Notes under the pieces: generated by a model
Seen by the model: the letters and a program-made list of their open reading frames with translations, nothing else
Databases searched by the model: none
Told to the model about the DNA's origin: nothing
Shown: one piece after another, positions 51,559 to 60,997 of the stretch
Layout of the letters: the number at the start of each line of letters is the position of its first letter
Position numbering within the stretch: the first letter of the stretch is position 1
Origin: Photobacterium indicum
Lineage (GTDB): Bacteria > Pseudomonadota > Gammaproteobacteria > Enterobacterales > Vibrionaceae
DNA: 64,000 nt
Direction: 5' to 3'
Assembly (NCBI RefSeq): GCF_003026215.1
Contig: NZ_PYOC01000001.1
Span: 62,001-126,000, forward strand
Translations under genes and position numbers: made by a program

Positions 51559-52449
51559 TCAGGCGTCTTCCGAGAACATTATTTCCATCTGTGAATACAT
51601 CCAATTCATAACAGGACCATTACCTTTATCACGGCGTTTCACCACACCCATTTCAACCACTAATGAATCGGGGATATGTTTGGTTGATAACTCAACAAGA
51701 TCATTGGCATACCACTCTGCACTTGCTACATGTTCAGGCACTAAAGCCCAACCAACACCACGAATTACCAGCGCTGTAATATAGTAATAACTGTCTATAT
51801 GCCAATATTGAGAAGAAATAGATTTCGCCTGTGTATTTCCCATACGGTCACATATCACCAATTGACGGTATTGGTTAAGATCGGAAAATGTAGGCACAGC
51901 AATCTTTGCTAATGGATGATTTGAAGCGACAACCAATGATTGACGAAACTGCCCTGTAGGCACAAATTCAAGGCTATCGGGTAATTCTTTGAGATAAAAC
52001 AGAATACCGAGATCTGCTTTTTCTTCATCTACCCATTTGGCTATATCATCTTGAGAGCCATTGATTATGGTTAATTTTAATAAAGGAAAACGTTGGGCAA
52101 TTTTCTCAAAAAAACATTCAAATGCAACAATGGGTACCGCTTCATCCATCGCAACCGTTAACGACAATTCTTCACCAGAGCTCACAGTAAGTGCACGAGA
52201 CTGTAATCGCTGGCATTGAGATAATACCGCTTGGGCTTCGATAAACATATCCTCACCTTGTAGCGTTAATACAGGTAACCGTGCCGTTCTATCAAAAAGC
52301 TCAAACCCTAAATCCGCTTCTAAATTAGCAATCGCGGTACTTATTCTCGATTGTGCTTTCCCCAGCTTTCGCGCTGCTGCAGAAAACGAACCTTGTTTAA
52401 CTGAGGTAACAAACGCTTCAAGTTGATCCAATGTCCAGTTCATTTTCAC
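51559..52449 (-). CDS. LysR-family transcriptional regulator
   Basis: Regulator of 296 residues with N-terminal helix-turn-helix (GSFSAAARKLGKAQSRISTAIANLE, about 19-43) and an effector domain. Divergent from the MATE exporter 93 bases away, whose expression it probably controls. Effector unknown. Confidence 0.9.
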   Translation of the reverse strand: MKMNWTLDQLEAFVTSVKQGSFSAAARKLGKAQSRISTAIANLEADLGFELFDRTARLPVLTLQGEDMFIEAQAVLSQCQRLQSRALTVSSGEELSLTVAMDEAVPIVAFECFFEKIAQRFPLLKLTIINGSQDDIAKWVDEEKADLGILFYLKELPDSLEFVPTGQFRQSLVVASNHPLAKIAVPTFSDLNQYRQLVICDRMGNTQAKSISSQYWHIDSYYYITALVIRGVGWALVPEHVASAEWYANDLVELSTKHIPDSLVVEMGVVKRRDKGNGPVMNWMYSQMEIMFSEDA

Positions 52450-52542
52450 TCCATAAGCATCCGATAATCGGATGGATACTAACTTCCATCAATCTGTATA
52501 ACAAGCATAATGTGTTTCATCATATTTAGTGAAGACAATTCT

Positions 52543-53916
52543 ATGCAAGACGCTCCAATTACTATTGATTCTAATGAATCCATTGCTCGTACCTTTTGGC
52601 GTTATGCTATCCCTTCTATCGCAGCGATGGTTGTTAATGGTTTATATCAGGTTATCGACGGTATTTTTGTTGGCCATTATGTGGGCTATGAAGGTCTTGC
52701 TGGTATTAACATCGCATGGCCGATTATTGGTATTATTGCAGGTTTAGGCATCATGATCGGCATGGGTGCTGGTAGCTTGCTATCAATTTATCGTGGTGAA
52801 GGCAACAATGCTAAAGCACAACAAACCTTGTCTAGCAGCCTTTGGTTAATTGCGCTATTTGGTGCGTTATCCATGCTAATGATTCATTTCTTTGGTGCGA
52901 CATTGCTCACAGCACAAGGCGCTATTGGTGATACGCTCAACTTCAGCCTCGATTACATCAATGTATTTACTTGGGGAGCGGGGTTCACCATAGCCGCAGG
53001 CGCATTGCCGATGCTTATCCGTAATGATGACAGCCCTAACTTTGCAACCGGATTAATGATTCTTGGCGCAGTGATGAACATAATCCTAGATTATCTATTG
53101 ATTGGTCTATTTGATCTCGGTTTAAAAGGTGCCGCAATCGCGACAGTTATTTCGCAACTCACCGTCTTTATTATTGGGGTGGGATATTTTTTCTCGGCAC
53201 GTTCTCAGATAAAAATAAATAAACTAACCCTCAATTTTTCAATTGCTTCGAAAGCGGTAACACTCGGAGCATCGAGCTTATTTATGTTTTTGTACTTTAG
53301 CTTCATTGTCGCATTACACAATAAGCTTTTCATGGTGTATGGCTCTTCTATACATGTTGGCGCTTTTGCCATTATTGGTTATTTGGGCACCATGTATTAT
53401 CTAATTGCAGAAGGTATTGCTGGTGGTATGCAGCCACCAGTAAGCTATTACTTTGGTTCTAAACAAATAGATAAGATTAAAGCAACAGTCATGCTGGCAT
53501 TAAAAATCATTCTTATATCTGGTATTGCTTCAGTTGCGCTATTGAATATCTACCCTGAAACCGTAATCAGCTTGTTCAGTAAAAATGACCCATTACTGTT
53601 TGCCGAAACACAAAAAGGTTTACGTTTGCATTTATTTGCACTTTACCTTGATGGCTTTATTTTCTTGGCTTCTGTGTATTTTATGGCCGTAAACCAAGGT
53701 GGTAAAGCGCTCGCTATTTCAGTAGGCAATATGCTGATACAGTTACCATTTTTGTTTTTCTTACCACAATGGTTAGGCGTAAATGGTATTTGGCTTTCTG
53801 TACCGATCTCAAATATTGTACTTACCTTAATTGTTGCACCTATTTTATGGCGAGATATTCAACGCAGCAGCCACAGACATTCAGTGCAGCTTGCTAATAT
53901 GGTTCGTTCACAGTAG
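52543..53916 (+). CDS. MATE-family efflux transporter
   Basis: Inner-membrane multidrug/toxin exporter of about 457 residues with twelve hydrophobic segments in two halves; FWRYAIPSIAAMVVNGLYQVIDGIFVGHYVG is the MATE signature start and YIAEGIAGGMQPPVSYYFGS-like sequence (about 300) opens the second half. The ATG at 52543 gives the expected N-terminus; the frame is open upstream to 52510. Paired with the divergent LysR gene. An IS6-family remnant begins 11 bases after the stop. Confidence 0.9.
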   Translation: MQDAPITIDSNESIARTFWRYAIPSIAAMVVNGLYQVIDGIFVGHYVGYEGLAGINIAWPIIGIIAGLGIMIGMGAGSLLSIYRGEGNNAKAQQTLSSSLWLIALFGALSMLMIHFFGATLLTAQGAIGDTLNFSLDYINVFTWGAGFTIAAGALPMLIRNDDSPNFATGLMILGAVMNIILDYLLIGLFDLGLKGAAIATVISQLTVFIIGVGYFFSARSQIKINKLTLNFSIASKAVTLGASSLFMFLYFSFIVALHNKLFMVYGSSIHVGAFAIIGYLGTMYYLIAEGIAGGMQPPVSYYFGSKQIDKIKATVMLALKIILISGIASVALLNIYPETVISLFSKNDPLLFAETQKGLRLHLFALYLDGFIFLASVYFMAVNQGGKALAISVGNMLIQLPFLFFLPQWLGVNGIWLSVPISNIVLTLIVAPILWRDIQRSSHRHSVQLANMVRSQ

Positions 53917-53926
53917 TCCTTTCACC

Positions 53927-54444
53927 GGGGCTGTTGCAAATAATCAGATAAGGCAGATCTACCCGCGATGGGCTTAATGATTACTGGTAAACAGCCTCTA
54001 CATTGAAGAGACGATTCATGAAGGCGGATCTCTCCCGCACAAGGTTTTTACGTTCATCATTGCGTAACCAGAAATCAAATTGCCCCTTGTTCAACATCCG
54101 TAATGATTCGAATCCCTGGATGGTTGACTAGGCTCGCTTTCGTACTTTGAAACCGCCGCTGGCTACAACGAGCTTCTTATTACGCGGCTTCTCTATTACG
54201 TTTGTGGGAAAAATAGAAATCCAGCGTCTCGCCTTGTTTATTGATGGTGACGTAACTTCTTGCGAAATGCCGGTGCATACTCAATGAACCAACGATAAAT
54301 GGTCGAACGATTAACCGAAATCCCTCGCTCTGCCAGCATGTCGCTGAGGTTTGCGTGACTCATTGGGGTCGAACCATACCAGTGAAGGCACCAAAGAATG
54401 ATTTCAGGGGCAAAGTGTTTCCATTTGAATTCGGGGTTGGCCAT
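53927..54444 (-). mobile_element. Decayed IS6-family insertion element
   Basis: The left terminus GGGGCTGTTGCAAA (53927-53940) is an IS6-type inverted repeat end (compare IS26, GGCACTGTTGCAAA). Inside are pieces of one transposase gene on the minus strand. The matching repeat at the far end was not found, so that end is lost or too diverged. The terminal 100 bases are repeated in inverted orientation at 23415-23530. Confidence 0.82.
53981..54444 (-). pseudogene. IS6-family transposase, broken
   Basis: Three blocks remain. 54444-54238 is an intact N-terminal frame of 68 codons (WKHFAPEIILWCLHWYG, then SVNRSTIYRWFIEYAPAF). A second block, shifted in frame, 54246-54180 reads INKQGETLDFYFSHKRNREAA then stop. 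A third, 54122-53981, reads IQGFESLRMLNKGQFDFWL and ends FNVEAVYQ. The catalytic Asp and Glu segments between them are deleted, so no active transposase can be made. Confidence 0.85.
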
Positions 54445-54555
54445 TGAGTCGCTGGATTAAATGAGGAAAGCAGCGAGAGCCTTTTCTCAGAAAGCCATTG
54501 GCTAACATGGCCAGTCAGAATACGGGATTATTAACGGCAGTTATGCCTTCAATAC

Positions 54556-55758
54556 TTATATTTTTGATTGATACTGAGCATATTCGATACCAATAGATGG
54601 TAAAATATAATTTACAATCAACTCTAATGGATAATCTTCATCCTGATCAATATATGCTCCTGATGTAATAACAAACGTTAACTCTAAATCTGGAATAATG
54701 AACATTTCCTGTCCGCCAGCTCCTCTCATTCCAGCGATTTTTAACTGTTCTCCATCTTTAGTAATAAATGGAAACCACCAATTATGACCATATTCAATTG
54801 TCTTTTCAGGCCAAAATTTACCTTTTGGTTTTAAGCTCTCTTCAGCCCATTGCTCTGAAAAAATACGCTCTCCATTCCAAAGGCCCTTATTTAAGTATAA
54901 CTGGCCCAATTTAGCAAAATCACGAGATCTTAAATATAATCCAGACGAACCTAAATAATCGCCAGTTACCTCATGAGCAAACCAATCATAATTTGATATT
55001 TCAAGCGGATTGAATAATGCCGTTTCTGCATATTGTCTAAGATTCATCCCCGTAACATTTTCGATAACGCCGCCTAACAGTACGCTCATAGCACCTTGGT
55101 AAACAAATTTTTCACCCGGCTGATAAGCAATACCTTTCCCAAAAATATAGGAATATGGGTCATCAGATAGCCACATATTCATAGCATCACTATTTCTTTC
55201 CTCCCATTCTTTCCAATCAAGGCCACTATTAAAGTCCAAGGCATGTTTTAATTTAATATTCTTTTTCTTATCTAAATCTAGAATGTTTTCATTTGCATAA
55301 TAATCAAATAGTGGTGTATCGATATCTGATATTTCTTTCTTATATAGTAAATTACCGATCAGAGTTGATGTTATCGTCTTTGTTACAGATCTCATTTGGT
55401 GATAAGTATCAGGTGCTGATGGATAGGGATCTGGCATGGGAGTGCCATCTATTGAGCTTCTAACTGGGTAATATTGTTCAAAAACTAACTGATCATTACG
55501 AGTAATAAGTAACGATTGTATTCTTTTTGATTTACGTAAAGTTACATGATTATGTAAATCAATCAGTGTGTTCTGGTCAAAACCTTCTTGTTCAGGCAAG
55601 CTTACTTTCCAGTCATTTTGACTGGCTTTTTGAGTCCAGCTAAAAGTACTTACATCGACTTTGGGTGGATAAAATACAATCCAACATATTAAAATCACGG
55701 GTACTAATATGACAGATATTTTTAATCCTAATTTTATGTAATCATTTTCCTTGATCAT
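54556..55758 (-). CDS. Membrane-anchored serine hydrolase (beta-lactamase family)
   Basis: Protein of 400 residues with an N-terminal membrane segment (LGLKISVILVPVILICWIVFY) and an extracytoplasmic class C beta-lactamase-like domain. The SxxK motif is SVTK (in MRSVTKTITSTLIG, about 123); the YxN position looks like VYQGAMSVLLGG and the third motif like AGMRGAGGQ, both variant. It is more AT-rich than its neighbours. Real substrate unknown; esterase or peptidase is as likely as lactamase. GGAG precedes the ATG. Confidence 0.85.
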   Translation of the reverse strand: MIKENDYIKLGLKISVILVPVILICWIVFYPPKVDVSTFSWTQKASQNDWKVSLPEQEGFDQNTLIDLHNHVTLRKSKRIQSLLITRNDQLVFEQYYPVRSSIDGTPMPDPYPSAPDTYHQMRSVTKTITSTLIGNLLYKKEISDIDTPLFDYYANENILDLDKKKNIKLKHALDFNSGLDWKEWEERNSDAMNMWLSDDPYSYIFGKGIAYQPGEKFVYQGAMSVLLGGVIENVTGMNLRQYAETALFNPLEISNYDWFAHEVTGDYLGSSGLYLRSRDFAKLGQLYLNKGLWNGERIFSEQWAEESLKPKGKFWPEKTIEYGHNWWFPFITKDGEQLKIAGMRGAGGQEMFIIPDLELTFVITSGAYIDQDEDYPLELIVNYILPSIGIEYAQYQSKI

Positions 55759-55818
55759 TACTACTCCAGCTTATTGCACACAAAAAAAAAACAAAAAAAC
55801 ATTTGTATGACTCAATAG

Positions 55819-57126
55819 TCACGCCGTTTTTAACGAAGCGCACAGTTGATCAAGCAACAAGGCTCTTTGTCGGAAGTCCACAAAGAAGTTATTAATGAGT
55901 AACACAACGCCACTCCCTGTTTCCGGATCAATCATGACTCGTGACAAAATGCCTGGCCCACCACCATCATGCCCCCAGAATGTGCCGTGTCGGGTCGTTC
56001 TAAATTGGAACCACCCCAGCCCAAGCACGCTGCCCGTTCGTGGATCACTGCGCTGAACCTGCCACATACTGTCGATGGTTTCTCTTTTAAGTAATGGCGT
56101 CTCGGTATTGTACTGCGGCAAAAATGACTGCATAAAGGTGGTTAATGCCGTTGTGGAAGAGCCTAATAATCCAGCTGCATTAAAAGGAGAAAAATAACTG
56201 CAATCATCAAAGGCGAAATATGTTTTATTTCCATCAAATGGTATCGCTGTCTGACTTAAGTAACCTCGCTCTTTCATACTTTGGGTAAATACAGCCATGA
56301 CTGGAGCACGAGGGCTATTTTTCGCTTCATACGGTGTAATTATTTTTTGTTGATCCAAATCGTTCTTCTGCCAACCAATATCTTTTATTCCTAATATAGA
56401 AAAAATATATTTATGCGTGTATTCCTCGAAAGAGAGGTTTGTCACTTGTTCAATCAGATAGGCTGCTAATAAAGCATTCAGGTTTGAATAACCAGCGATC
56501 ACACCAATGGGATCCGGTGTCACATTCGCAAAGTCTCCCGGCCGATATAGGTCAAAAGCCAGATCTGGATTGTAATTAATGTCGTTAGGGGCGAGGTAAG
56601 ATGTAATCCAGCCTTTCAGATCAACGGAATAATCTTTACAGAAAAAATCTGCCATGCTGTCTGGTGCTGATGTCATTCTTCGCGAAGACAAAGATGAAGT
56701 GTGGGTTAACAATTGATAGGGAGTGATTGGGGTGTCAGGAAAGTGTGGATTACGTAAGTCAAATCCTAAATAGTCACTAACATCCCCATCCAGTTTAATC
56801 TGACCTTTTTCCACCAGTTGCATCACGGCAGTCCAAGTGATTAACTTGGAGACTGAGCCTATGGTTGGCCATATACTTTCAAGAGTTGCAGGCTTTTTAT
56901 TCTCCAAATTCTGATAACCAACACTTTTCCCCCAGGCCAGCTCACCATTTTTGATTAGCGCTGCACTGATACTGGCCGCCGGTAGAGCAGTTAATGCATT
57001 TTCTAGCAAGTCATCAAGTGCCTCCTCTGGTGTCTGCTGCTCGGTAAGAAGCCAGGCTCCAGTTCCACCAGCCAATCCTGTTAGCCCGACACCTTTTAAT
57101 AGCGTTCTTCTCGAAATACTATTCAT
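55819..57126 (-). CDS. Tat-exported serine hydrolase (beta-lactamase family)
   Basis: Protein of 435 residues. The start SRRTLLKGVGLTGLAGGTGA is a twin-arginine signal. The hydrolase domain has GSVSKLITW (Ser/Lys), YSNLNALLAAYLIEQ (Tyr/Asn) and FWGHDGGGPG (His-Asp-Gly), a complete class C type set, unlike the neighbour at 54556. 60 bases from the next gene, which lies downstream on the same strand, so perhaps co-transcribed. Substrate unknown. Confidence 0.87.
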   Translation of the reverse strand: MNSISRRTLLKGVGLTGLAGGTGAWLLTEQQTPEEALDDLLENALTALPAASISAALIKNGELAWGKSVGYQNLENKKPATLESIWPTIGSVSKLITWTAVMQLVEKGQIKLDGDVSDYLGFDLRNPHFPDTPITPYQLLTHTSSLSSRRMTSAPDSMADFFCKDYSVDLKGWITSYLAPNDINYNPDLAFDLYRPGDFANVTPDPIGVIAGYSNLNALLAAYLIEQVTNLSFEEYTHKYIFSILGIKDIGWQKNDLDQQKIITPYEAKNSPRAPVMAVFTQSMKERGYLSQTAIPFDGNKTYFAFDDCSYFSPFNAAGLLGSSTTALTTFMQSFLPQYNTETPLLKRETIDSMWQVQRSDPRTGSVLGLGWFQFRTTRHGTFWGHDGGGPGILSRVMIDPETGSGVVLLINNFFVDFRQRALLLDQLCASLKTA

Positions 57127-57464
57127 TTGTCACTCATCCCTAAATATAACGCAATCTTCATTTTCCTCTTTTAACGGGATTGCGAAAACGAAAGTATTTA
57201 CCCAGGCTGCATCAATGCGGTGATACACACTAAATTCATGAAAAATAGTAGCTCTTGCTTAACTAAAAGATCGTCTTGGCCCAGTTCTGTTATTCCTGTA
57301 ATACCTATTATTTCCCAAACAAAAAATTATTCTTATTACAATATTCCAGTTTATATCTCAGTACGGAGGAAACCACTTGCTTTAAATATGTGGGATGAAA
57401 CTAATCACAGTAAGTTCGGTCAAGCTTAAAAAGCCACTAAACCTTAACCACTACAAAACATTTA
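57127..57464. other. 338-base intergenic region
   Basis: Separates the minus-strand hydrolase from the plus-strand copper-related pair. No gene supported; a 69-codon plus-strand frame at 57220 lacks a ribosome site and family resemblance. Confidence 0.4.
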
Positions 57465-58016
57465 ATGCAACAAGTTACGATATTGCGCTATTTTTTGATA
57501 GCATACTCAGCCTTATACAAGGAAGTGATAAACGCATTGGAAGCTAGCCGTAGAAATTTTAGTAAGAACAGTCGTAGGGTAAGTGCGCTTATCGTATTGT
57601 CGATCGTGCTAAACGGCTTTCTATCGTCTATTGTTGTGCTTAACCCAACCGCATTTTCTGGCAATAGTAATTGGTTAACAGCACCGCTCACTGAAAAAGT
57701 ATTAATTTGTACAGCAGAAGGTCTGCAATGGATAGACCCAAGTACGTTACTGCAAAAGAATGCTCAACAATCAGCAATAGCCAGTGACAAATCATCGCTG
57801 AATCACAACCAATACCAACATTACCAATTTCACTGCCCGCTCTTAAAGCACCACCAACCCGCAGAACTATTGGCGTATTTGGGTATATTCATCCTCTTTG
57901 CAATATTAATTGTGGTGATGCTTAAGAGGCTCTCGCTTTGCCCCTTTTTCTGCTATGAAAAAATGTACCTTATTTATGCACCTAAACAATCTCCGCCCTC
58001 TTCATTATCGCTATGA
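57465..58016 (+). CDS. DUF2946-like membrane protein, possibly copper-related
   Basis: Protein of 183 residues with one membrane segment near residues 41-60 (VSALIVLSIVLNGFLSSIVV) and another near the C-terminus (LLAYLGIFILFAILIVVML). The middle carries VLICTAEGLQWIDPS and YQFHCPLLKHH, a Cys/His arrangement that recalls the DUF2946 family found near copper genes. The next gene is a PCuAC copper chaperone, supporting that. No clear ribosome site; the true start could be slightly different. Assignment tentative. Confidence 0.55.
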   Translation: MQQVTILRYFLIAYSALYKEVINALEASRRNFSKNSRRVSALIVLSIVLNGFLSSIVVLNPTAFSGNSNWLTAPLTEKVLICTAEGLQWIDPSTLLQKNAQQSAIASDKSSLNHNQYQHYQFHCPLLKHHQPAELLAYLGIFILFAILIVVMLKRLSLCPFFCYEKMYLIYAPKQSPPSSLSL

Positions 58017-58104
58017 AAAAATAACTAAAAAAATCAGCTAACAATTAGAAGAAAATATCCACCCATGCACAATGCTGCTTGAAAACAAGTAAACGAGGTG
58101 GAAC

Positions 58105-58611
58105 ATGGAGAAAGTCATGAAAAAAAGTACATTCATCACCCTGCTATTCAGTAGCGCACTATTTCTATCAAACTTTGCAAATGCGCACAATTATAAAGCA
58201 GACGACTTGCAAATTGACCACCCTTGGTCAAAAGCAGTACCACCCAATTCATCGGTTGCTGCAGCTTTTTTCAATGTAACGAATCATGGCAACGAAAATG
58301 ATGTATTGATCAGTGCTGAATCCCCAATTGCTGGCAAAGTGGAATTGCATGCTCATATTCATGAAGACGGCATGATGAAGATGCGTGAAGTCAAATATAT
58401 TGAGTTCCCAGCAAATGATAGTACGGCACTAAAACCGGGTGCCAACCACATCATGTTTTTTAACCTTACTAAGGTGCCAAAACTAGGCGATCGCTTTCCA
58501 CTGACACTGCACTTTAAAAACGCGGGGGAAATTACTATTGAGGTTGCCGTTGAGAAAGCAACATATCAGATGGAAATGAAACCTGAAAAAACACAAGAGC
58601 AGCACCATTAA
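58105..58611 (+). CDS. PCuAC-type periplasmic copper chaperone
   Basis: Exported protein of 168 residues (164 from the second start). Signal peptide MKKSTFITLLFSSALFLSNF then ANA. The copper site follows the family pattern: His in ELHAHIHEDGMMKMREV with Met, then HIMF in PGANHIMFFNL. A His-rich end (EQHH). These proteins deliver Cu(I) to cytochrome oxidase. Both the ATG at 58105 (GAGGTGG ahead) and at 58117 (GGAG ahead) are possible. 88 bases from the membrane protein gene upstream. Confidence 0.9.
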   Translation: MEKVMKKSTFITLLFSSALFLSNFANAHNYKADDLQIDHPWSKAVPPNSSVAAAFFNVTNHGNENDVLISAESPIAGKVELHAHIHEDGMMKMREVKYIEFPANDSTALKPGANHIMFFNLTKVPKLGDRFPLTLHFKNAGEITIEVAVEKATYQMEMKPEKTQEQHH

Positions 58612-58640
58612 CGACTAAATAACCACCGTTCACTAACATC

Positions 58641-58678
58641 AAGCCGTTTCTTTTGTTCTCGCAAAGAAGCGGCTTTTT
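58641..58678 (+). terminator. Terminator of the copper chaperone gene
   Basis: AAGCCGTTTCTTTTG pairs with CAAAGAAGCGGCTT with one G-U pair and one bulge, followed by TTTTT. About 30 bases after the stop. Confidence 0.85.
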
Positions 58679-58836
58679 GATAGATAAGATAATTACTCGA
58701 AACCAGCCCCTCCACTTCCTTGCATGAAATCTATTTGTACCACAAAATGAAGTGATTGAAATTTATGCATTCAGCACCCACTACGCTGGATGTTTATCGC
58801 TATCAGGCAAGATGAGTCATATCACAAGGAGTTAAC

Positions 58837-59718
58837 GTGTTAGAAAAAGTTATTGGCATACTCTTTCCGGTGTTTGCAATTGTACTTGTGGGTTATGCCA
58901 TAGCGAAGTTACTCAAACCCGATTTCAAACCGATTAACCGGATTAATATGGATGTGTTTTGTCCTGCATTGATCTTTTCATCTTTAGTGATGATGAAACC
59001 CGATACCACCCAGTTATGGCTATTGGTCGCGGCTGCATGTGCAGTATTATTGCCGGGGCTATTAATGATCCCACTTACCCGCATGAATAAATTATCTTTC
59101 AAGGCGTGGGCACCACCGCAAATGTTTCGGAACAGCGGTAACCTTGCCATTCCATTGTTTGGCTATACCTTTGGTGAATCGGCAATGGGGGCGGCGGTAT
59201 TACTTTTTGTAGTTGCAACCACTCTACACATCACTCTAGGCATGGCGTTACTGAGTAATAAAGAATCACTCTCGCTCAAACAACTTTTTAAAACGCCACT
59301 CTTACTGGCGACGCTGGCAGCATTAGCTTTTAATTTATTGAATATACCGATATGGCAGCCCTTATACGAAGCCACGCATTTACTCGGTCAAGCATCGATA
59401 CCTGTCATGCTGCTGTCGTTGGGAACACAAATGGTCAACCTACATAAGTCAGGTATACGGGTAGGCTTAATGACTACCCTATTTAGCTTAACCACTGGTG
59501 CCATTAGTTTTGCTGTTATTTATTTCTTTTTACCCTTACCACATCAACAACTGCAAATGATGGTGTTATTCACTATGCTACCGCCTGCGGTAATGAACTT
59601 TTTGTTTGCTGAACGCTTTAATATCGAACCTGAAAATGTGGCATCAATGGTGTTATTTGGCAATTTTTTCGCCATCATTACATTGCCTTTATTACTTTGG
59701 ATCGCACTGGCAATCTAG
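58837..59718 (+). CDS. AEC-family transporter
   Basis: Auxin-efflux-carrier-family membrane protein of 293 residues with ten hydrophobic segments: FPVFAIVLVGYAIAKLL at the start and FRNSGNLAIPLFGYTFGESAMGAAVLL in the middle. Members move carboxylates such as malate or other small organic compounds. Start is a GTG at 58837 after AAGGAGTTAAC. Stands alone; substrate unknown. Confidence 0.87.
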   Translation: MLEKVIGILFPVFAIVLVGYAIAKLLKPDFKPINRINMDVFCPALIFSSLVMMKPDTTQLWLLVAAACAVLLPGLLMIPLTRMNKLSFKAWAPPQMFRNSGNLAIPLFGYTFGESAMGAAVLLFVVATTLHITLGMALLSNKESLSLKQLFKTPLLLATLAALAFNLLNIPIWQPLYEATHLLGQASIPVMLLSLGTQMVNLHKSGIRVGLMTTLFSLTTGAISFAVIYFFLPLPHQQLQMMVLFTMLPPAVMNFLFAERFNIEPENVASMVLFGNFFAIITLPLLLWIALAI

Positions 59719-59875
59719 CCCGATAGTGACACCGCGAATAATGGAATGCCGTATTTAGCAATGAGGAAATGATTACAATGCATTTCGCATGCGTCCTTTT
59801 CTTGGTTTACTCCCAAATATCTGCGACAATCCTCACGAAATAAAAATTATTAACTTATAACTACACGGCGCACCC

Positions 59876-60169
59876 ATGAAACTATTAATTCGCAACCTTG
59901 ATCGCATCACAACTGAAGCTGAACTTCAGGCAATGTTTGAGACTCACGGTAAAGTGCAATCTTGCTCATTGGTCATGGATAAAGAGACTGGCGCTTCAAA
60001 GGGTTTTGCATTTGTTGAAATGCCAAAAATTGGCGAAGCAAAAGCTGCAATGCAAGCGCTTAACGGTCTAAAAGTTGCTGGTAATAAAATTCGCGTTAAA
60101 AAAACTGACGTGGCTCCAGGTGCAAGCAACAGCACAGAAGACAGCGCAAGCGACGATACTAACGAATAA
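59876..60169 (+). CDS. RRM-domain RNA-binding protein
   Basis: Protein of 97 residues with a single RRM: RNP2 LLIRNLD (about 3-9) and RNP1 KGFAFVEM (about 42-49). A short acidic Ser/Asp/Thr tail (GASNSTEDSASDDTNE) follows. Such bacterial proteins are often cold-induced; their targets are mostly unknown. Terminator follows. Confidence 0.93.
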   Translation: MKLLIRNLDRITTEAELQAMFETHGKVQSCSLVMDKETGASKGFAFVEMPKIGEAKAAMQALNGLKVAGNKIRVKKTDVAPGASNSTEDSASDDTNE

Positions 60170-60199
60170 TCAGTTCGATTCATGTTCTGATATTTGATA

Positions 60200-60228
60200 A
60201 AAGGGGGGTATATATTGCCCCCATTTTT
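60200..60228 (+). terminator. Terminator of the RRM protein gene
   Basis: A run of G (60203-60208) pairs with CCCCC (60218-60222) around a T/A-rich loop, with flanking A and T runs, 34 bases after the stop. Confidence 0.85.
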
Positions 60229-60445
60229 ATGCCTAATTTTCTTCTCACCTTATATTTCGATAACAATTACATTGCCGCTCTTCCTTTCTCAAGCCCTATA
60301 CTCTATTTTCTACCCTAGAAATAAAAACCACAAAAAGACTCACTTTTATGTGTTTTCAAAGTTAACATGACACTTAGTGTTAATTTTATTCATAAGTAAA
60401 GCACTAAGATGATTCCACTATCTAGCTGAACTAAGGAATCATCTA

Positions 60446-60976
60446 ATGAAATATATTTACTTATTATCTGTGTTGACGACTGCCGTTTCATTCAATAGCC
60501 AGGCACTTGAAATAACAAGTCAGGATATTCATGAAGGGCAGCTAATGGCAAAAACATTTGAATACTCAGGCATGGGATGTGATGGTGGAAATCAATCACC
60601 ACAATTGTCTTGGTCTGATGCGCCGAAAGGAACAAAAAGCTTTGCGATTACTGCTTTTGACCCAGACGCACCGACAGGCAGCGGATGGTGGCACTGGACA
60701 GTATTAAATATTCCAGCAACAACACACAACCTGCCACAAGGTGCATCAGGTAAATTAACGCAAGGCTTAGAAACACGAACAGATTATGGTAAACCTGGCT
60801 TTGGTGGTGTGTGTCCACCTGTGGGTAATGGTATGCACCGCTACCAATTTACAGTGTGGGCATTACCACAAGAGAAAATCGATTTGCCTGCAGATATTTC
60901 ACCTGCCGTTGTAGGGTTTACACTCAATAGTATGGCAATAGATAAAGCAATATTAACCGCAACGTATGTTCGTTAA
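60446..60976 (+). CDS. Exported YbhB/YbcL-type PEBP-family protein
   Basis: Phosphatidylethanolamine-binding-protein (Raf kinase inhibitor-like) fold, 176 residues with signal peptide (MKYIYLLSVLTTAVSFNSQA). Family marks: GGNQSPQLSWSDAPKGTKSFAI, DPDAPTGSGWWHW and PPVGNGMHRYQFTVWAL. Bacterial members have no settled role. Followed after 21 bases by an AraC-type gene, so the two may be co-transcribed. Confidence 0.93.
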   Translation: MKYIYLLSVLTTAVSFNSQALEITSQDIHEGQLMAKTFEYSGMGCDGGNQSPQLSWSDAPKGTKSFAITAFDPDAPTGSGWWHWTVLNIPATTHNLPQGASGKLTQGLETRTDYGKPGFGGVCPPVGNGMHRYQFTVWALPQEKIDLPADISPAVVGFTLNSMAIDKAILTATYVR

Positions 60977-60997
60977 TTAAATCACTTGGGGTGTCAG

